A DNA stretch of 64,000 nt from Bacteroidota bacterium (GCA_020402865.1 JADBYT010000006.1:124001-188000); one strand, 5' to 3'. Shown: positions 1 through 9,691, counted from the stretch's first letter. Notes: generated by a model not told the origin, from the sequence alone. A program made the numbers and translations.

Positions 1-157
1 AACGCCCAAAATAATCGCCGCCAATAACTCGTAAAGCAGACTTACCGGTGCTGTAAGTATTGGTGCCGAATGCATACTTAAAAAGAAATCCATTCTTTCA
101 GATACCGGCTCGAATTTAACCGCATTCGCTCCGGACTGTGCCATCGTATAGATTATG
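1..157 (-). pseudogene. Shifted-frame continuation of the 116-862 gene
   Basis: Read on the minus strand in the +1 frame, this stretch is open to the window edge. Just after the T8 run it encodes QSGANAVKFEPVSERMDFF, which aligns with the paralogue segment SGAEFVALSKRWTDF. Reading seven instead of eight Ts would restore one continuous frame. The C-terminus lies outside the window. It may be a true frameshift, a slipped-strand (phase-variable) state or a homopolymer sequencing error. Confidence 0.6.
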
Positions 158-862
158 AAAAAAAACAAGCGAAGGCAAAAAGCTGATGAACGCCACAATT
201 AACGGCTTTAGCAGCTGCCTGAAATTACGTTGACGTATAGCCTGAATAATAAGAGAAACAAAAACAAATAGCCCTGTAAACAACCAGGTGAGCTGATGTG
301 AAAACCAACCTGCGGTAAACAACATGAGCAGTAGTAATACGTATGGCCAACGGATGTCAGAAGAATACTTAAGCCAGCCGGTTATTCCCAGCAACATAAA
401 AACCACTCCGAAACAAAAATTGTAGAACCCGAACTGAAAAACCAAACTCAGCACGATTGGGAAAATAAGGTAACTCATTATTCGCGGATAAGGAGATACC
501 ACAAACATCAACCAACGAAAAGCAAACACAAGTCCGACGGCATAAAGCAAATGAACAATTTTTGCGGCCAGCGCTATTCCGAACCACTCATTAAAAAATG
601 CAAGTAAAACATGCCCCGTCCAATTGGGCGAAGGCAGTGTATTTACCGAATAAAACTGATTTAAAAATTCATCATTCCCAAAAACAAGTTTATACAATAC
701 ACCCGCATTGTAACTATGTGCAGCCCCATCGAGTGTAAGAAACCATTTTGAGGCGATGAGCGGATTAAGCAGCAATAAAGTGACTCCGCAAAAGAAAACA
801 ACCTCTATCCGGTTTCGGAGTGTGGCTGAACGTAACATGGATGCTGGGTTAAATGCAGGCAT
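116..862 (-). CDS. Polytopic membrane protein, N-terminal part (frameshifted)
   Basis: The 248-residue frame has about six to seven hydrophobic segments and is a clear paralogue of the next gene (963-2546). Both share the N-terminal pattern of a TM segment followed by DGAxHSYNAGVLY, then LPSPNWxGH, a SPxPRxMSYLxFP stretch and a WFSHQLTWxFTGLF block. The paralogue has 527 residues, whereas this frame stops shortly after its LPSLVFF segment. The other frame continues without stops to the window edge, so the gene appears broken at an A8 run (158-165). The DGA motif after the first TM resembles the acidic loop of GT-C glycosyltransferases, but no family can be named with certainty. It is the last visible gene of a minus-strand glycan block. 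A role in surface polysaccharide synthesis is inferred from context. Confidence 0.7.
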   Translation of the reverse strand: MPAFNPASMLRSATLRNRIEVVFFCGVTLLLLNPLIASKWFLTLDGAAHSYNAGVLYKLVFGNDEFLNQFYSVNTLPSPNWTGHVLLAFFNEWFGIALAAKIVHLLYAVGLVFAFRWLMFVVSPYPRIMSYLIFPIVLSLVFQFGFYNFCFGVVFMLLGITGWLKYSSDIRWPYVLLLLMLFTAGWFSHQLTWLFTGLFVFVSLIIQAIRQRNFRQLLKPLIVAFISFLPSLVFFHNLYDGTVRSECG

Positions 863-962
863 GTGTGTGATAAATTAAGTTTTACCAGATGCTTCTGTTA
901 AATGTTTACGTTACGCCGACTCTTCAGACAAGTAAAAGCCAATGTATGGACATTATTAACGG

Positions 963-2546
963 TTAATCCGGCAAATACTCATACAAGGTAATTTCCCGTC
1001 GGCTATATATCGCTCTGTAATCAAGCGAATCCATAGCACAGGCAATCTTCTCCAGACAAACCGGATCTTTTATATATACCTGATCCTTTACAATCAGTAC
1101 ATAATCGACCTGCTTAGCCGGTTTGTTTTTCACTTCCGGCCAGTACCATGTACAATTCACATCGCGCCAGCTGAGCGAGGCGAGCTGATAGTTGTAGGGT
1201 AGTTTTTCATAATTCCATTTTACCGGAAAATAATTATGCTGCGCTTCGTAATTATCAAGCAACACTACATCGCGCCCGGCAACTGCATACTGTCCGATGT
1301 GCAGATGCAGCCAGTTGTAAGTAAAAGGCAACACAACTACTGTAGATTTATCACGGATATATTTCCCTGCATCATGCGCTGCATGTGCATCAAGATTGTA
1401 GTCAATCAACGACGGCTTGAAGTAGGCCACATGCAACAGGCCAAGCAATACCGTAACTGTACCCGCAGCAGTCCAAAGACGCGAAGGCAAACGAAATTGT
1501 GCAGCCAGTATCATCAGAAAGACTATAGTAATCCATATTATCCGTATGCCAATTACCCCTCCGTCGCCAATTACTTCGGGAATAAACAACATGAGCAGAA
1601 AAGACAATACAAACATGATCAGCCAGAAAATTATCTGCCCTGATACACCTGCTGCTGCGCTTTTCCGCACCCGGTAATAACGAATGCCGCCTGCAACCAC
1701 CATTGCGGTTAACAGCAATAAAAAACAGACTCCCAATGTATTCTCCTGAATAAAATACAGTCCCCAAAAACTACCATCCGAAAAATCAGTCCAACGCTTT
1801 GATAACGCAACAAATTCTGCTCCCGATCCTCCGCCTCCTTTAACGCTGTAAACAAACAGGAAAACAAGCGATGGCAGCGATACACCCGCTGCATACAATA
1901 CCTTCCTAAATACAACAGCAAACTGCTTTTGTGTAATGAACAGATAAAGCAGATGACAGCCAATAAACAACCCAGTAAACGCCCAGGTAAGCTGATGCGA
2001 AAACCAAAGAAGCGTTAACGCAATTGCCAGCCATAACGCACGCAGCCACGAAGGGTTTGGCGCAAAACGCAGCCAGCTGTTCATCACAACCAGCATAAGC
2101 ACCATACCCAGACAGTAATTGTAAAACCCAAAAAGAAAAACAACATTGTAAATTACCGGAAAGGCCAGATAACTCATTAACCGTGGCTGCGGCGATACCG
2201 TGAACATGAGTCTTCGGAATGCAAGCGCAAAACCGGCAATGTAGGTTAGATGCACTATTTTGGCCCCGGCCGCCACACCAAACCAATGTCCTCCATAAGC
2301 CAGCAACAAATGCCCCAGCCAGTTTGGAGAAGGAAGTAAATTGATTTTATAATACTGCCCAAGATATGAATCATTACCCGAGAGCAAATTATAAAGTACG
2401 CCGGCATTATAACTGTGTGATGCCCCGTCTTCGGTAACAAACCAAGTAACTCCGGTTATCGGAAAAGCAACCAGCAACAGCATTGCCCCGAAAAATATTC
2501 TCTCGGCAAGTGTGAGATACTGCTGTCGGGTGAGGCGGATTTTCAT
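963..2546 (-). CDS. Polytopic membrane protein, GT-C-like, 527 aa
   Basis: This is an integral membrane protein with about ten predicted TM helices over residues 15-385 and a soluble C-terminal domain of about 140 residues ending in REITLYEYLPD. The first periplasmic loop carries EDGASHSYNAGVLY, an acidic motif placed as in GT-C glycosyltransferases. I do not recognise a defined family. It is paralogous to the upstream-edge gene (116-862) throughout the membrane domain. The gene lies 12 bp after the methyltransferase stop in the same minus-strand block, among GT2 enzymes, so a role in transferring or exporting a surface glycan is an inference. Confidence 0.8.
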   Translation of the reverse strand: MKIRLTRQQYLTLAERIFFGAMLLLVAFPITGVTWFVTEDGASHSYNAGVLYNLLSGNDSYLGQYYKINLLPSPNWLGHLLLAYGGHWFGVAAGAKIVHLTYIAGFALAFRRLMFTVSPQPRLMSYLAFPVIYNVVFLFGFYNYCLGMVLMLVVMNSWLRFAPNPSWLRALWLAIALTLLWFSHQLTWAFTGLFIGCHLLYLFITQKQFAVVFRKVLYAAGVSLPSLVFLFVYSVKGGGGSGAEFVALSKRWTDFSDGSFWGLYFIQENTLGVCFLLLLTAMVVAGGIRYYRVRKSAAAGVSGQIIFWLIMFVLSFLLMLFIPEVIGDGGVIGIRIIWITIVFLMILAAQFRLPSRLWTAAGTVTVLLGLLHVAYFKPSLIDYNLDAHAAHDAGKYIRDKSTVVVLPFTYNWLHLHIGQYAVAGRDVVLLDNYEAQHNYFPVKWNYEKLPYNYQLASLSWRDVNCTWYWPEVKNKPAKQVDYVLIVKDQVYIKDPVCLEKIACAMDSLDYRAIYSRREITLYEYLPD

Positions 2547-2558
2547 TTACTGTAAAGC

Positions 2559-3254
2559 TTATGGCTTACCAAGATATACCCAGTCGCCATTGAGTTTGTG
2601 ACACTCGAAATCCTTTAGCGGAATAACCGATGTAAGTTTTTCTTTAAACGGGAAAAAATTCACATGCTCATCGAGCGTGTAGTAATAGTAGCGCTGGCAG
2701 GGTGTAACAATGAACACCTGCTTGCGGGCAATACGCACCAGCTCTTTCATACATTGTTCCAGCTTAATCAGGTGTTCAACCGTGTGGCTGCAGGTTACAA
2801 TGTCGAATGATTTATCAGGGAAAGGCATTTGTTCAATATTGCCTTTCACATAGGTGTATTCAGTTGAATCGTCTTTGTCTTTAATATCAAAAGCAGTAAG
2901 TGCTAAATCAGGGTGACGCTGTTTGATGGTACGAAGCAGATAGCCATTTCCTGAACCTACATCAATGAGTGACGTGGCAGAAGGATCGATATGATCAAGA
3001 ATAAACGCCAGACTAGGTTTATTGATATCGGTAATACGGTTGCGTGAAATGGTATTGAGGTTGTTGTAAAAGCGGTCGTAATCTTCAGGCGTAAAGCTGT
3101 ACACACGGCTTTTAAAATCCATCACCTCGCGTATATTACGCCCGCGATAGGCAAACCAGAAAAACGGATACATAAACCAGCGGCTGTCGCGCACCACAGG
3201 CGGTATCCATTCATCCATCACATAGCGTATGGCATTCGTCAGATCTCTGTTCAT
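2559..3254 (-). CDS. Class I SAM-dependent methyltransferase
   Basis: A 231-residue protein with a Rossmann-type methyltransferase core. Motif I is LIDVGSGNGYLLR (about residues 96-108), an acidic residue follows at the end of beta-2 (TAFDIKD), and the post-core motif is FDIVTCSHTVEHL, the usual methyltransferase-11 pattern. The N-terminal 80 residues are less typical and include an aromatic WFMYPFFWFAYRG stretch that may touch the membrane. It is 5 bp from the GT2 gene start side and co-directional with glycosyltransferases, suggesting that it methylates a sugar or lipid-linked glycan intermediate. The substrate cannot be read from the sequence. Confidence 0.85.
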   Translation of the reverse strand: MNRDLTNAIRYVMDEWIPPVVRDSRWFMYPFFWFAYRGRNIREVMDFKSRVYSFTPEDYDRFYNNLNTISRNRITDINKPSLAFILDHIDPSATSLIDVGSGNGYLLRTIKQRHPDLALTAFDIKDKDDSTEYTYVKGNIEQMPFPDKSFDIVTCSHTVEHLIKLEQCMKELVRIARKQVFIVTPCQRYYYYTLDEHVNFFPFKEKLTSVIPLKDFECHKLNGDWVYLGKP

Positions 3255-3259
3255 CAGTA

Positions 3260-3991
3260 TCAGGCTGTTCTTCTGTTATACTTACCGGTAACGTGGTTCC
3301 ATTTAATGCGGAACAAATCAAGCAGCATGCCGGGTGCGTGTTTAAGCAAACTTACACTCGACTCATCGTGACTGCTTTTAAACACCACGGGCAAACGTTT
3401 TATATCGTAATTACGTTTGAGTGCAATGTAAAGCAGTTCCACATCAAACGCAAAGCTGTTCAGGCGTGATACGCCAAAAAGATCGTCGGCAATTTCGGCG
3501 CGGAAACCTTTGAGGCCGCACTGTGTATCGTGCAAGCCGGTAGTCACAAAACGACCTACAAAAAAGGTAAAAATGCCGCTGCCTAATTTTCGCGCGCCGG
3601 AAATTTCACTGAAATAACGCGAAGCCTCCAGCGTACGGTCGCCGATTACAAGATGAAATTGCTTTTCGTCGAGATACTCTACAAAACGTTGCATCGAAAC
3701 TTCATCAAACGGCACATCGGCATCGGTAAACATTCGCAAACGGCCTTTGGCCTCCCGCATGCCTGCGCGCACAGCTCCTCCTTTGCCCATGTTTTCGGGA
3801 AGGCCGATGAATTTGCAGCCTGCACGTTTTGCAACATTCTCCGTAGCACCGTCATCGCCCGAACCATCATCAACCACAATAACCTCCCACGTTTTGCCAA
3901 GCGTACCAAGCCACTGCTGCAAAAGCGGCAGCGACTGCTCCAATTGTGCAGCACCTTTGTAAGCGGGCAATACAAAACTGATGTCGGTCAC
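3260..3991 (-). CDS. Glycosyltransferase family 2 (DPM1-like)
   Basis: A 243-residue GT-A fold enzyme. It begins with SFVLPAYKGAAQLEQSL, has the nucleotide-binding VVDDGSGDD motif near residue 40, a GKGGAVRAGM segment and the metal-binding TDADVPFD motif near 90, then DTQCGLKGF and the FAFDVELLYIA acceptor-side motif seen in polyprenyl-phosphate hexose synthases. Such enzymes transfer a hexose from a nucleotide sugar to a polyprenyl phosphate at the inner face of the membrane. No C-terminal TM anchor is visible. Its ATG overlaps the end of the upstream 779-aa membrane gene by 4 bp, which implies translational coupling and a shared pathway. Confidence 0.9.
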   Translation of the reverse strand: MTDISFVLPAYKGAAQLEQSLPLLQQWLGTLGKTWEVIVVDDGSGDDGATENVAKRAGCKFIGLPENMGKGGAVRAGMREAKGRLRMFTDADVPFDEVSMQRFVEYLDEKQFHLVIGDRTLEASRYFSEISGARKLGSGIFTFFVGRFVTTGLHDTQCGLKGFRAEIADDLFGVSRLNSFAFDVELLYIALKRNYDIKRLPVVFKSSHDESSVSLLKHAPGMLLDLFRIKWNHVTGKYNRRTA

Positions 3992-6327
3992 GGTTTGCGG
4001 TAATAGGTGCGGTTGTTGTGCTGGATGGAATCTTTCTGCACATCAAACAACTGTGTATGCACAGGCTTAATGAGCAATTCATCAATGTATAGTGGTGATG
4101 TTTTGGGAATATCAAAATTGAACAGCGTTACCTTGATGCGCTGTTCGGGATGTGTAATCGGAATAATTCGTTCTTCGAGCGCCCAGTGGTTTGATATTGC
4201 CACACAGGCTTCAGACATATTCCCATACACAACCGTATCCAGCTTATCGCCTGAGTAACTTGCCACTTCCACATACGAACGTGCATAAAGGTCTTTGTCG
4301 AAATTGGCGAGCCAGAACGTAACGCTGTAATTTCCGGGCACTGCGCCAATAACTTTGGCATCGTAAAGTACATTATACACATAGCGGCCACCGTTTGCCT
4401 TCATCGACTTTTTACCACGGAACGGCGGGCCATACGCTTTCACTTCTTCAAAATCACGGCACGCGAAATTCAATACCGAATCGGTACTCAGGTAAGGCCA
4501 TACAGGCCATGTTTTTTGCGCTTCGAAGGCTGCAAGGTGTTTGCTGTATTGCTGTGCTATGCGTTCCTGCATTTTTGAAGGCAGCAAACGATGCACGGTG
4601 TAATCCGGTGTTTCAAAAAGCAAATCAGACAGCGCAAGCAGTTCGGCTTCGTTTGTGCTGAGTTCAGCTTTTCGTGCAAGCACCAGAAACGGACGCGCAT
4701 CGGGCAAACGGGTAAGCAGGCTGAGCGGCCTTACCGGATCCTTCACCATTGCAATATGCTCAGCCGATTTCGAAAGCGAACTCCGTCCCGAAAGCATGGA
4801 AAGCATAGGCAGACCGGTTTTGAGCGAAACAAGGTAGGTGATATTGATAATGTCGTGATTAGCCGGCATCAGTCCGGGCCCTTCGCTACCGTTGTGAAAA
4901 TAAGGCAAAGGAAGTATGGCCTGATAATCGCTCACCCTGATCTGACGCAGCCAGGCATTTTGCGGAAGCAGGTTTTTCTCATCGTCCATTTCCACAATCC
5001 GGTTGTTTAACCGATCCTGCAGCGTGGCCGATGTACCCCACGAATCAAACAACAACAATGCCGGCACCGCAATCATCACCGACCAGCGCAGCACATTGCC
5101 AAGCGTACCGGCACGGTGCTCAACCAGTTTCCAGAGGCGATACACGGCAAGAATGTTTACAACATAAAAAAACATCCATGTAAAACGTCCCAGCGCCCTG
5201 AACTGCCTGAACGGCCCGGCATACTGTATCCAGCTCCCGTCTTCTTTAAACAAAAACGGCCAGCCAAACGAAAGAAACATCAGTAGCAGCGATGTCCATG
5301 CAAGTATGTTGAGCACCTTTTTGTCTGATACACTCAGCAGCAAATCAAACCTCCGCCGCACAAGTCGCAGCAATTGAACCAGCAACACAGCAAGCAAACC
5401 AATAACTGCGGCAAGGCCAATGTATGCCGCTCCTTCGTAGCTGCCATGCTTGGGATGAAACCAGCCCGAAACATACGGCTCATACACACGGCCATACGGG
5501 TAAAACACGCTGCTCCACGTGGCTGTAAACTGATCAAAACCCCAGGGAACAGACGTGCGGTCGGTTTCATGATCGGTGAAATAAACCATTGCCTGCAGAA
5601 GCACCACAGGAAGCACAACCTGCAGCGAGAAATGCAGCAACACAAATTTCAAACGCCCGAAACCACGGTCGCGCGTGACAAAGAGTACAAACCAGTATAA
5701 GCCACTGGCCGCAAGGCAAAACACAAGCAGATAAAGGTGTGTGGCTGCAGCAAAGAAAATGAGCAGCGCCGTAAACAAACTCAGTCTGATGCGCGGATAA
5801 TCATAAAACCGGGCCAGCGAAAAAACAAGGGCGGGAATAATAAAACTGATGGCAAGTGAATAATGCCCCGACATCCGGTCGAGCTGCGGCGAACAGAACA
5901 TTATGCCCACACCACACAACGCACCGTACCACCACGGCAAATTCCAATGCCTGAAAAGCGCATAAAGAAAAACAGCCCCGAACAACGGCGAAAAAAGCAT
6001 GAGCAAATTGAGCACCGCCACCGAAGTATGCGCAGCACCGGGGCCAAACACCTTCATTGCATTGGTGTAAAGCGGCAACGCACCGGTAAAAAAAATGCTT
6101 TCCTTGTCGGGATAATTCATACTCTGCTGCTGCCACCAGAGCGAATCATACTTTACGTGATATTCCGTTTGATAGTAAATCTGCATCCCATCGCCGGCAG
6201 CACCAAAGTAGCGCGAACCGGGGTGTGTAACCAATGTGCCGAAATAGTAAAAAGTAAGCAACAGACCTGCTCCGATGACAAGAAGCAGGCCTTTATCGGT
6301 AAACACGCGATGAAAAAATGCCTTCAC
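3988..6327 (-). CDS. Large membrane protein with C-terminal beta-rich domain, 779 aa
   Basis: About eleven to twelve TM helices span residues 13-435. A soluble C-terminal domain of about 330 residues follows and ends with a beta-rich module closing on SPLYIDELLIKPV, similar in style to carbohydrate-binding jelly rolls. The first loop after TM1 has GDGMQIYYQTEYH, an acidic GT-C-like position. It starts with GTG and overlaps the stop of the upstream GT2 gene by one base (TAGTG). It also overlaps the next gene by 4 bp, so the three genes are translationally coupled. A polyprenyl-P-sugar-dependent glycosyltransferase partner of the two GT2 enzymes is a reasonable inference, but no family is certain. 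Confidence 0.78.
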   Translation of the reverse strand: MKAFFHRVFTDKGLLLVIGAGLLLTFYYFGTLVTHPGSRYFGAAGDGMQIYYQTEYHVKYDSLWWQQQSMNYPDKESIFFTGALPLYTNAMKVFGPGAAHTSVAVLNLLMLFSPLFGAVFLYALFRHWNLPWWYGALCGVGIMFCSPQLDRMSGHYSLAISFIIPALVFSLARFYDYPRIRLSLFTALLIFFAAATHLYLLVFCLAASGLYWFVLFVTRDRGFGRLKFVLLHFSLQVVLPVVLLQAMVYFTDHETDRTSVPWGFDQFTATWSSVFYPYGRVYEPYVSGWFHPKHGSYEGAAYIGLAAVIGLLAVLLVQLLRLVRRRFDLLLSVSDKKVLNILAWTSLLLMFLSFGWPFLFKEDGSWIQYAGPFRQFRALGRFTWMFFYVVNILAVYRLWKLVEHRAGTLGNVLRWSVMIAVPALLLFDSWGTSATLQDRLNNRIVEMDDEKNLLPQNAWLRQIRVSDYQAILPLPYFHNGSEGPGLMPANHDIINITYLVSLKTGLPMLSMLSGRSSLSKSAEHIAMVKDPVRPLSLLTRLPDARPFLVLARKAELSTNEAELLALSDLLFETPDYTVHRLLPSKMQERIAQQYSKHLAAFEAQKTWPVWPYLSTDSVLNFACRDFEEVKAYGPPFRGKKSMKANGGRYVYNVLYDAKVIGAVPGNYSVTFWLANFDKDLYARSYVEVASYSGDKLDTVVYGNMSEACVAISNHWALEERIIPITHPEQRIKVTLFNFDIPKTSPLYIDELLIKPVHTQLFDVQKDSIQHNNRTYYRKP

Positions 6328-7046
6328 TATCGGGCCCAGATGTTATACTTAAGAATGCAGAAAATTGCACGGAAACCGTCTTTCCAGCCAATTTTTTTTC
6401 CCTCCTCATAAGTACGGCCGTAGTAAGAAATGCCTACTTCGTAAATACGCACTTTGGGGATACGCGAAATGCGTGCGGTAACCTCAGGCTCAAAACCAAA
6501 GCGCTTTTCACGAAGCGGGAGCGATTTAATCATTTTCGCATCAAACAGCTTGTAGCATGTTTCCATATCCGTAAGGTTGAGATTGGTAAACATGTTGGAA
6601 AGAAACGTGAGGAATTTATTGCCGATGGTATGCCAGAAAAAGAGAATGCGGTGCGGACGTCCGCCCATAAACCGCGAGCCAAACACCACATCGGCAAAAC
6701 CATCAATGATGGGTTTGAGCAAAATATTGTATTCGGCAGGATCGTATTCAAGATCGGCATCCTGAATAATGATATAATCGCCCGAGGCAATTTCGATGCC
6801 TTTGTGAAGCGCCGCTCCCTTGCCCTGATTGTAGGGCTGATTAAACAGGCGGATATCATGACCGGTATGTTCGGCAATGTATTTTTCCACCACACCCTGC
6901 GTATCGTCTTTCGAACAATCGTTCACGATCACAATTTCTTTCGTCATGCCGCTGATGAGTTCTACGGCAATCACTTTATTCAGAATCAGGTGAATGGTGG
7001 CGGCCTCGTTATACGCCGGGATAACGATACTGAGTTTTTTCGACAT
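6327..7046 (-). CDS. Glycosyltransferase family 2 (polyprenyl-phosphate sugar synthase-like)
   Basis: A 239-residue GT2 enzyme of the DPM1/DPG synthase type. It has [13 protein letters not shown] at the N-terminus, [10 protein letters not shown] near residue 40, [12 protein letters not shown], and the metal motif QDADLEYDP near 95. Further on are [10 protein letters not shown], a DMETCYKLF segment and [11 protein letters not shown], all characteristic of UDP-glucose/GDP-mannose:polyprenyl-phosphate transferases. It probably makes the lipid-linked sugar donor used by neighbouring GT-C-like membrane proteins (7114-9006 and 3988-6327). The stop TAG shares its G with the GTG start of the downstream gene. 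Confidence 0.93.
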   Translation of the reverse strand: MSKKLSIVIPAYNEAATIHLILNKVIAVELISGMTKEIVIVNDCSKDDTQGVVEKYIAEHTGHDIRLFNQPYNQGKGAALHKGIEIASGDYIIIQDADLEYDPAEYNILLKPIIDGFADVVFGSRFMGGRPHRILFFWHTIGNKFLTFLSNMFTNLNLTDMETCYKLFDAKMIKSLPLREKRFGFEPEVTARISRIPKVRIYEVGISYYGRTYEEGKKIGWKDGFRAIFCILKYNIWAR

Positions 7047-7113
7047 TTATTTTAGGAAATAGTGCCGAAAGATAGGGGTTTTCGGCGGTTCAGCGGCAAA
7101 AAAACACCGTAGT

Positions 7114-9006
7114 TTACCGTGGTTTCACCACACCGGCCCGTATGCGCAGATTATCAAAATACATCAGGCTTTCCGAACGGATAAAAAACTGCGTAACCAG
7201 CGTATCGCCCGCACAAACCGGCTGATCAATAAACTGCCTGTTTTTTATCGTAATCCATGCATCCTCAGGCGCAGCATAGTTTGTAAGCCGCAGGTCAGTG
7301 AGTGCCACATAATCCTGCTGTCCGCGTTTAATATAATACAACACCGATGCGGCATGGCGCGCGTTGCCCCTGTTCATCGCCATTTCAGTATCCACAAAAA
7401 TATACGCATCATTGAGCGAATCAGGAACCGGTGTTTTGATTTGCAGCGGATACACTTCTCCTGCTCCTCCAAACAACACATTGCCTTTTCCGGATAATGC
7501 CCTGACCGGTTGCTTGTATGCCCGCTTCTCAAAATCCATATCCGCAATTTCAATAGCCGGAGGCCCGCTCACGGCTGTATTTTCCATCAGCACAATCCGG
7601 CCACCGCCGAAATAATTCCTTACCCTGAATCCGGGATATTTCTTCCTGTCGTTCGCAAAAACCAACAGCCAGGGGTAAGGCGCAAGCGGCTGTCGTATTT
7701 CGCACAAGGTGACATCAGGACTAAGTTTGCCGATGCTTTGCTGGTAATTTAAATCGGTGAGAAACTGCCCCTCTGCTGCTAACACAAAAGACTTTTGGGG
7801 TACACGCTTGTGCAGCTCATTTACAATTTCTGTAATGTGCCGCTCATCGGGCCAGTCGCGCTGATAGGAAAAGTTAAGCGTAAAGGGCAGCAACAGCAGC
7901 GCGGGTAGTGCGGGAGCAAAAACCAGCTTTGAAACAATTCTGTTTTCGGGCCATACATGCAGCAGTTGCACAAACAGCAGCATGAGCAGCGGCACATAAA
8001 AAAGCGCCGTGCGTTCAGACAGCAGCAGTGTGCCCACTAACCGGCTCTGAAGCAGCGGACCAAACACGGCAGCCGCAGCAGCGGCGGCAAGCAGCACTAA
8101 AAAATGCTGATCGGGCGTAAGCTGTTTGCGCAGTTGTTTCCACGCAAATACGGCAGCTGCACTAATTCCGGCTAATGTAACAATCAGAAAAAATGCCGCG
8201 GCCACATCTTTCAGGAAAGGCGGAAACACATGGCCATATAGCATCCTGTCGATCAGCGAACGCCAGGTGCCTCTGAACCAGCTGCCCTGTGCGCCAAAAA
8301 ACAATGCACCGGCCGCTTTGAGTTTGAGCGAATACGGCACAATACCCGCCAGCACGCCAAGCAGCGGCAGCAGCAGAAACTGTATGCGCACCAGCCGGCC
8401 TTCCCACATGCGTTGCGTGGGCATAAACCACACACGCACGGCAGCCGCAACCGAAGCGCCAAGCAATACATGTATAAGTGCGAGATTGGCCAGCACGGCC
8501 AGCGCAAGCAGCAGTTGTGCCACAAACGCATCGCGGAGGTTATTGCTGCGGCACCAGCTCCGGTACATCCAGAAACCAGCCAGCATAAGCGCATTACTCA
8601 GTCCGTAGCCGCGTGCAATGGAAAAGAAATCGAGCAGATAAGCATAGCCGGTAAGTAATACAAACACGGCAAGCTGTTTCCACAAACCGGCTTCGCGCGC
8701 CGCAAACCGGTAAGCCAGCCAGAGATACAGCAAACCGCCAAGCATATTGGGCAAACGCAGCGAAAATTCAGCAGAACCAAACAACCTCTCCGTGGCTTTC
8801 ATCAGCCACGTATTGAGCAGGTGGTTGTTTGCCGACATCACACCGATATTCTCCGGCCACCAGTTATCGCCACGCACAAATTCAAGCCAGGTAAACGACT
8901 CATCCCACGAAAACGGAATGAGTGCACCCCGCACAAATACATACACTGCGGCAAGCAGAGCCAGCGCGGCCAGTACATACGTGGTGCGGAATTGTTGCAT
9001 CAGCAC
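7114..9006 (-). CDS. GT39/ArnT-like membrane glycosyltransferase, 630 aa
   Basis: A GT-C enzyme with about eleven to twelve TM helices. The first loop carries IPFSWDESFTWLEF, the diagnostic acidic DE motif of PMT/ArnT-like transferases, followed by MSANNHLLNTWLM. A soluble C-terminal part (from about residue 410) ends in a beta-rich module closing on SLMYFDNLRIRAG, which resembles the end of the 779-aa neighbour. Such proteins use polyprenyl-phosphate sugars on the periplasmic side, and the GT2 gene immediately downstream in the transcript could supply that donor. The start codon lies 2 bp past the scoB stop, so it is probably co-transcribed with the CoA-transferase genes despite the unrelated function. 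Confidence 0.85.
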   Translation of the reverse strand: MLMQQFRTTYVLAALALLAAVYVFVRGALIPFSWDESFTWLEFVRGDNWWPENIGVMSANNHLLNTWLMKATERLFGSAEFSLRLPNMLGGLLYLWLAYRFAAREAGLWKQLAVFVLLTGYAYLLDFFSIARGYGLSNALMLAGFWMYRSWCRSNNLRDAFVAQLLLALAVLANLALIHVLLGASVAAAVRVWFMPTQRMWEGRLVRIQFLLLPLLGVLAGIVPYSLKLKAAGALFFGAQGSWFRGTWRSLIDRMLYGHVFPPFLKDVAAAFFLIVTLAGISAAAVFAWKQLRKQLTPDQHFLVLLAAAAAAAVFGPLLQSRLVGTLLLSERTALFYVPLLMLLFVQLLHVWPENRIVSKLVFAPALPALLLLPFTLNFSYQRDWPDERHITEIVNELHKRVPQKSFVLAAEGQFLTDLNYQQSIGKLSPDVTLCEIRQPLAPYPWLLVFANDRKKYPGFRVRNYFGGGRIVLMENTAVSGPPAIEIADMDFEKRAYKQPVRALSGKGNVLFGGAGEVYPLQIKTPVPDSLNDAYIFVDTEMAMNRGNARHAASVLYYIKRGQQDYVALTDLRLTNYAAPEDAWITIKNRQFIDQPVCAGDTLVTQFFIRSESLMYFDNLRIRAGVVKPR

Positions 9007-9008
9007 AA

Positions 9009-9668
9009 TCAGTTGAGCTGCATTTCCGGAATATCGCCCTCAATAACAAGGCGGCCGGCAGTGGCGTTCTTAATCTGCTCTACCGAAATGCCCGGCGCAC
9101 GCTCAAGCAGCACAAAGCCTTTGCCTTTTACCACTTCAAGCACGGCAAGCTCGGTTACAATTTTCTTCACGCAGCCCACGCCGGTAAGCGGCAGCGAACA
9201 CTGCGGCAGCAGCTTCGATTCACCGGCTTTGTTTACATGCTGCATGGCTACAATAATGTTTTTGGCCGCGGCCACAAGATCCATTGCGCCGCCCATGCCT
9301 TTTACCATTTTGTTCGGAATCTTCCAGTTGGCAATGTCGCCTTCTTCGCTCACTTCCATTGCGCCCAGAATGGTAAGATCAACCTTGCCTGCGCGGATCA
9401 TGCCAAAACTCAGCGCCGAGTCGAAATAAGCAGTACCGGGAATTTCGGTAATGGTTTGCTTGCCCGCATTAATCAGGTCAGGATCTTCTTCTCCTTCAAA
9501 CGGGAAAGGCCCCATGCCCAGCATGCCGTTTTCTGATTGCAGCATTACATTTACGCCGGCCGGAATGTAGTTGGCCACCAGCGTGGGAATACCAATGCCG
9601 AGGTTTACGTAATAACCATCGCGCAGTTCCTGTGCAATACGTTTTGCGATACCGTTTTTATCTAACAT
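9009..9668 (-). CDS. scoB: 3-oxoacid CoA-transferase subunit B
   Basis: The 219-residue protein matches the beta subunit of succinyl-CoA:3-ketoacid CoA-transferase, which moves CoA from succinyl-CoA to acetoacetate in ketone-body and branched-chain degradation. It shows GIGIPTLVANYIP and the SENGMLG motif with the catalytic glutamate (E46), then GKVDLTILGAMEV and KGMGGAMDLVAAA. The length is normal for the separate B subunit. Subunit A is encoded at 10865-11575, but an acyltransferase gene lies between the two, which is unusual because the subunits are normally adjacent. Confidence 0.96.
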   Translation of the reverse strand: MLDKNGIAKRIAQELRDGYYVNLGIGIPTLVANYIPAGVNVMLQSENGMLGMGPFPFEGEEDPDLINAGKQTITEIPGTAYFDSALSFGMIRAGKVDLTILGAMEVSEEGDIANWKIPNKMVKGMGGAMDLVAAAKNIIVAMQHVNKAGESKLLPQCSLPLTGVGCVKKIVTELAVLEVVKGKGFVLLERAPGISVEQIKNATAGRLVIEGDIPEMQLN

Positions 9669-9691
9669 ATGTATGTAATTCTTTGTTGTTC

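Noticed and set aside
6318-7055. 245-aa plus-strand open frame
   Set aside because: It is exactly antisense to the GT2 gene at 6327-7046 with clear GT2 motifs.
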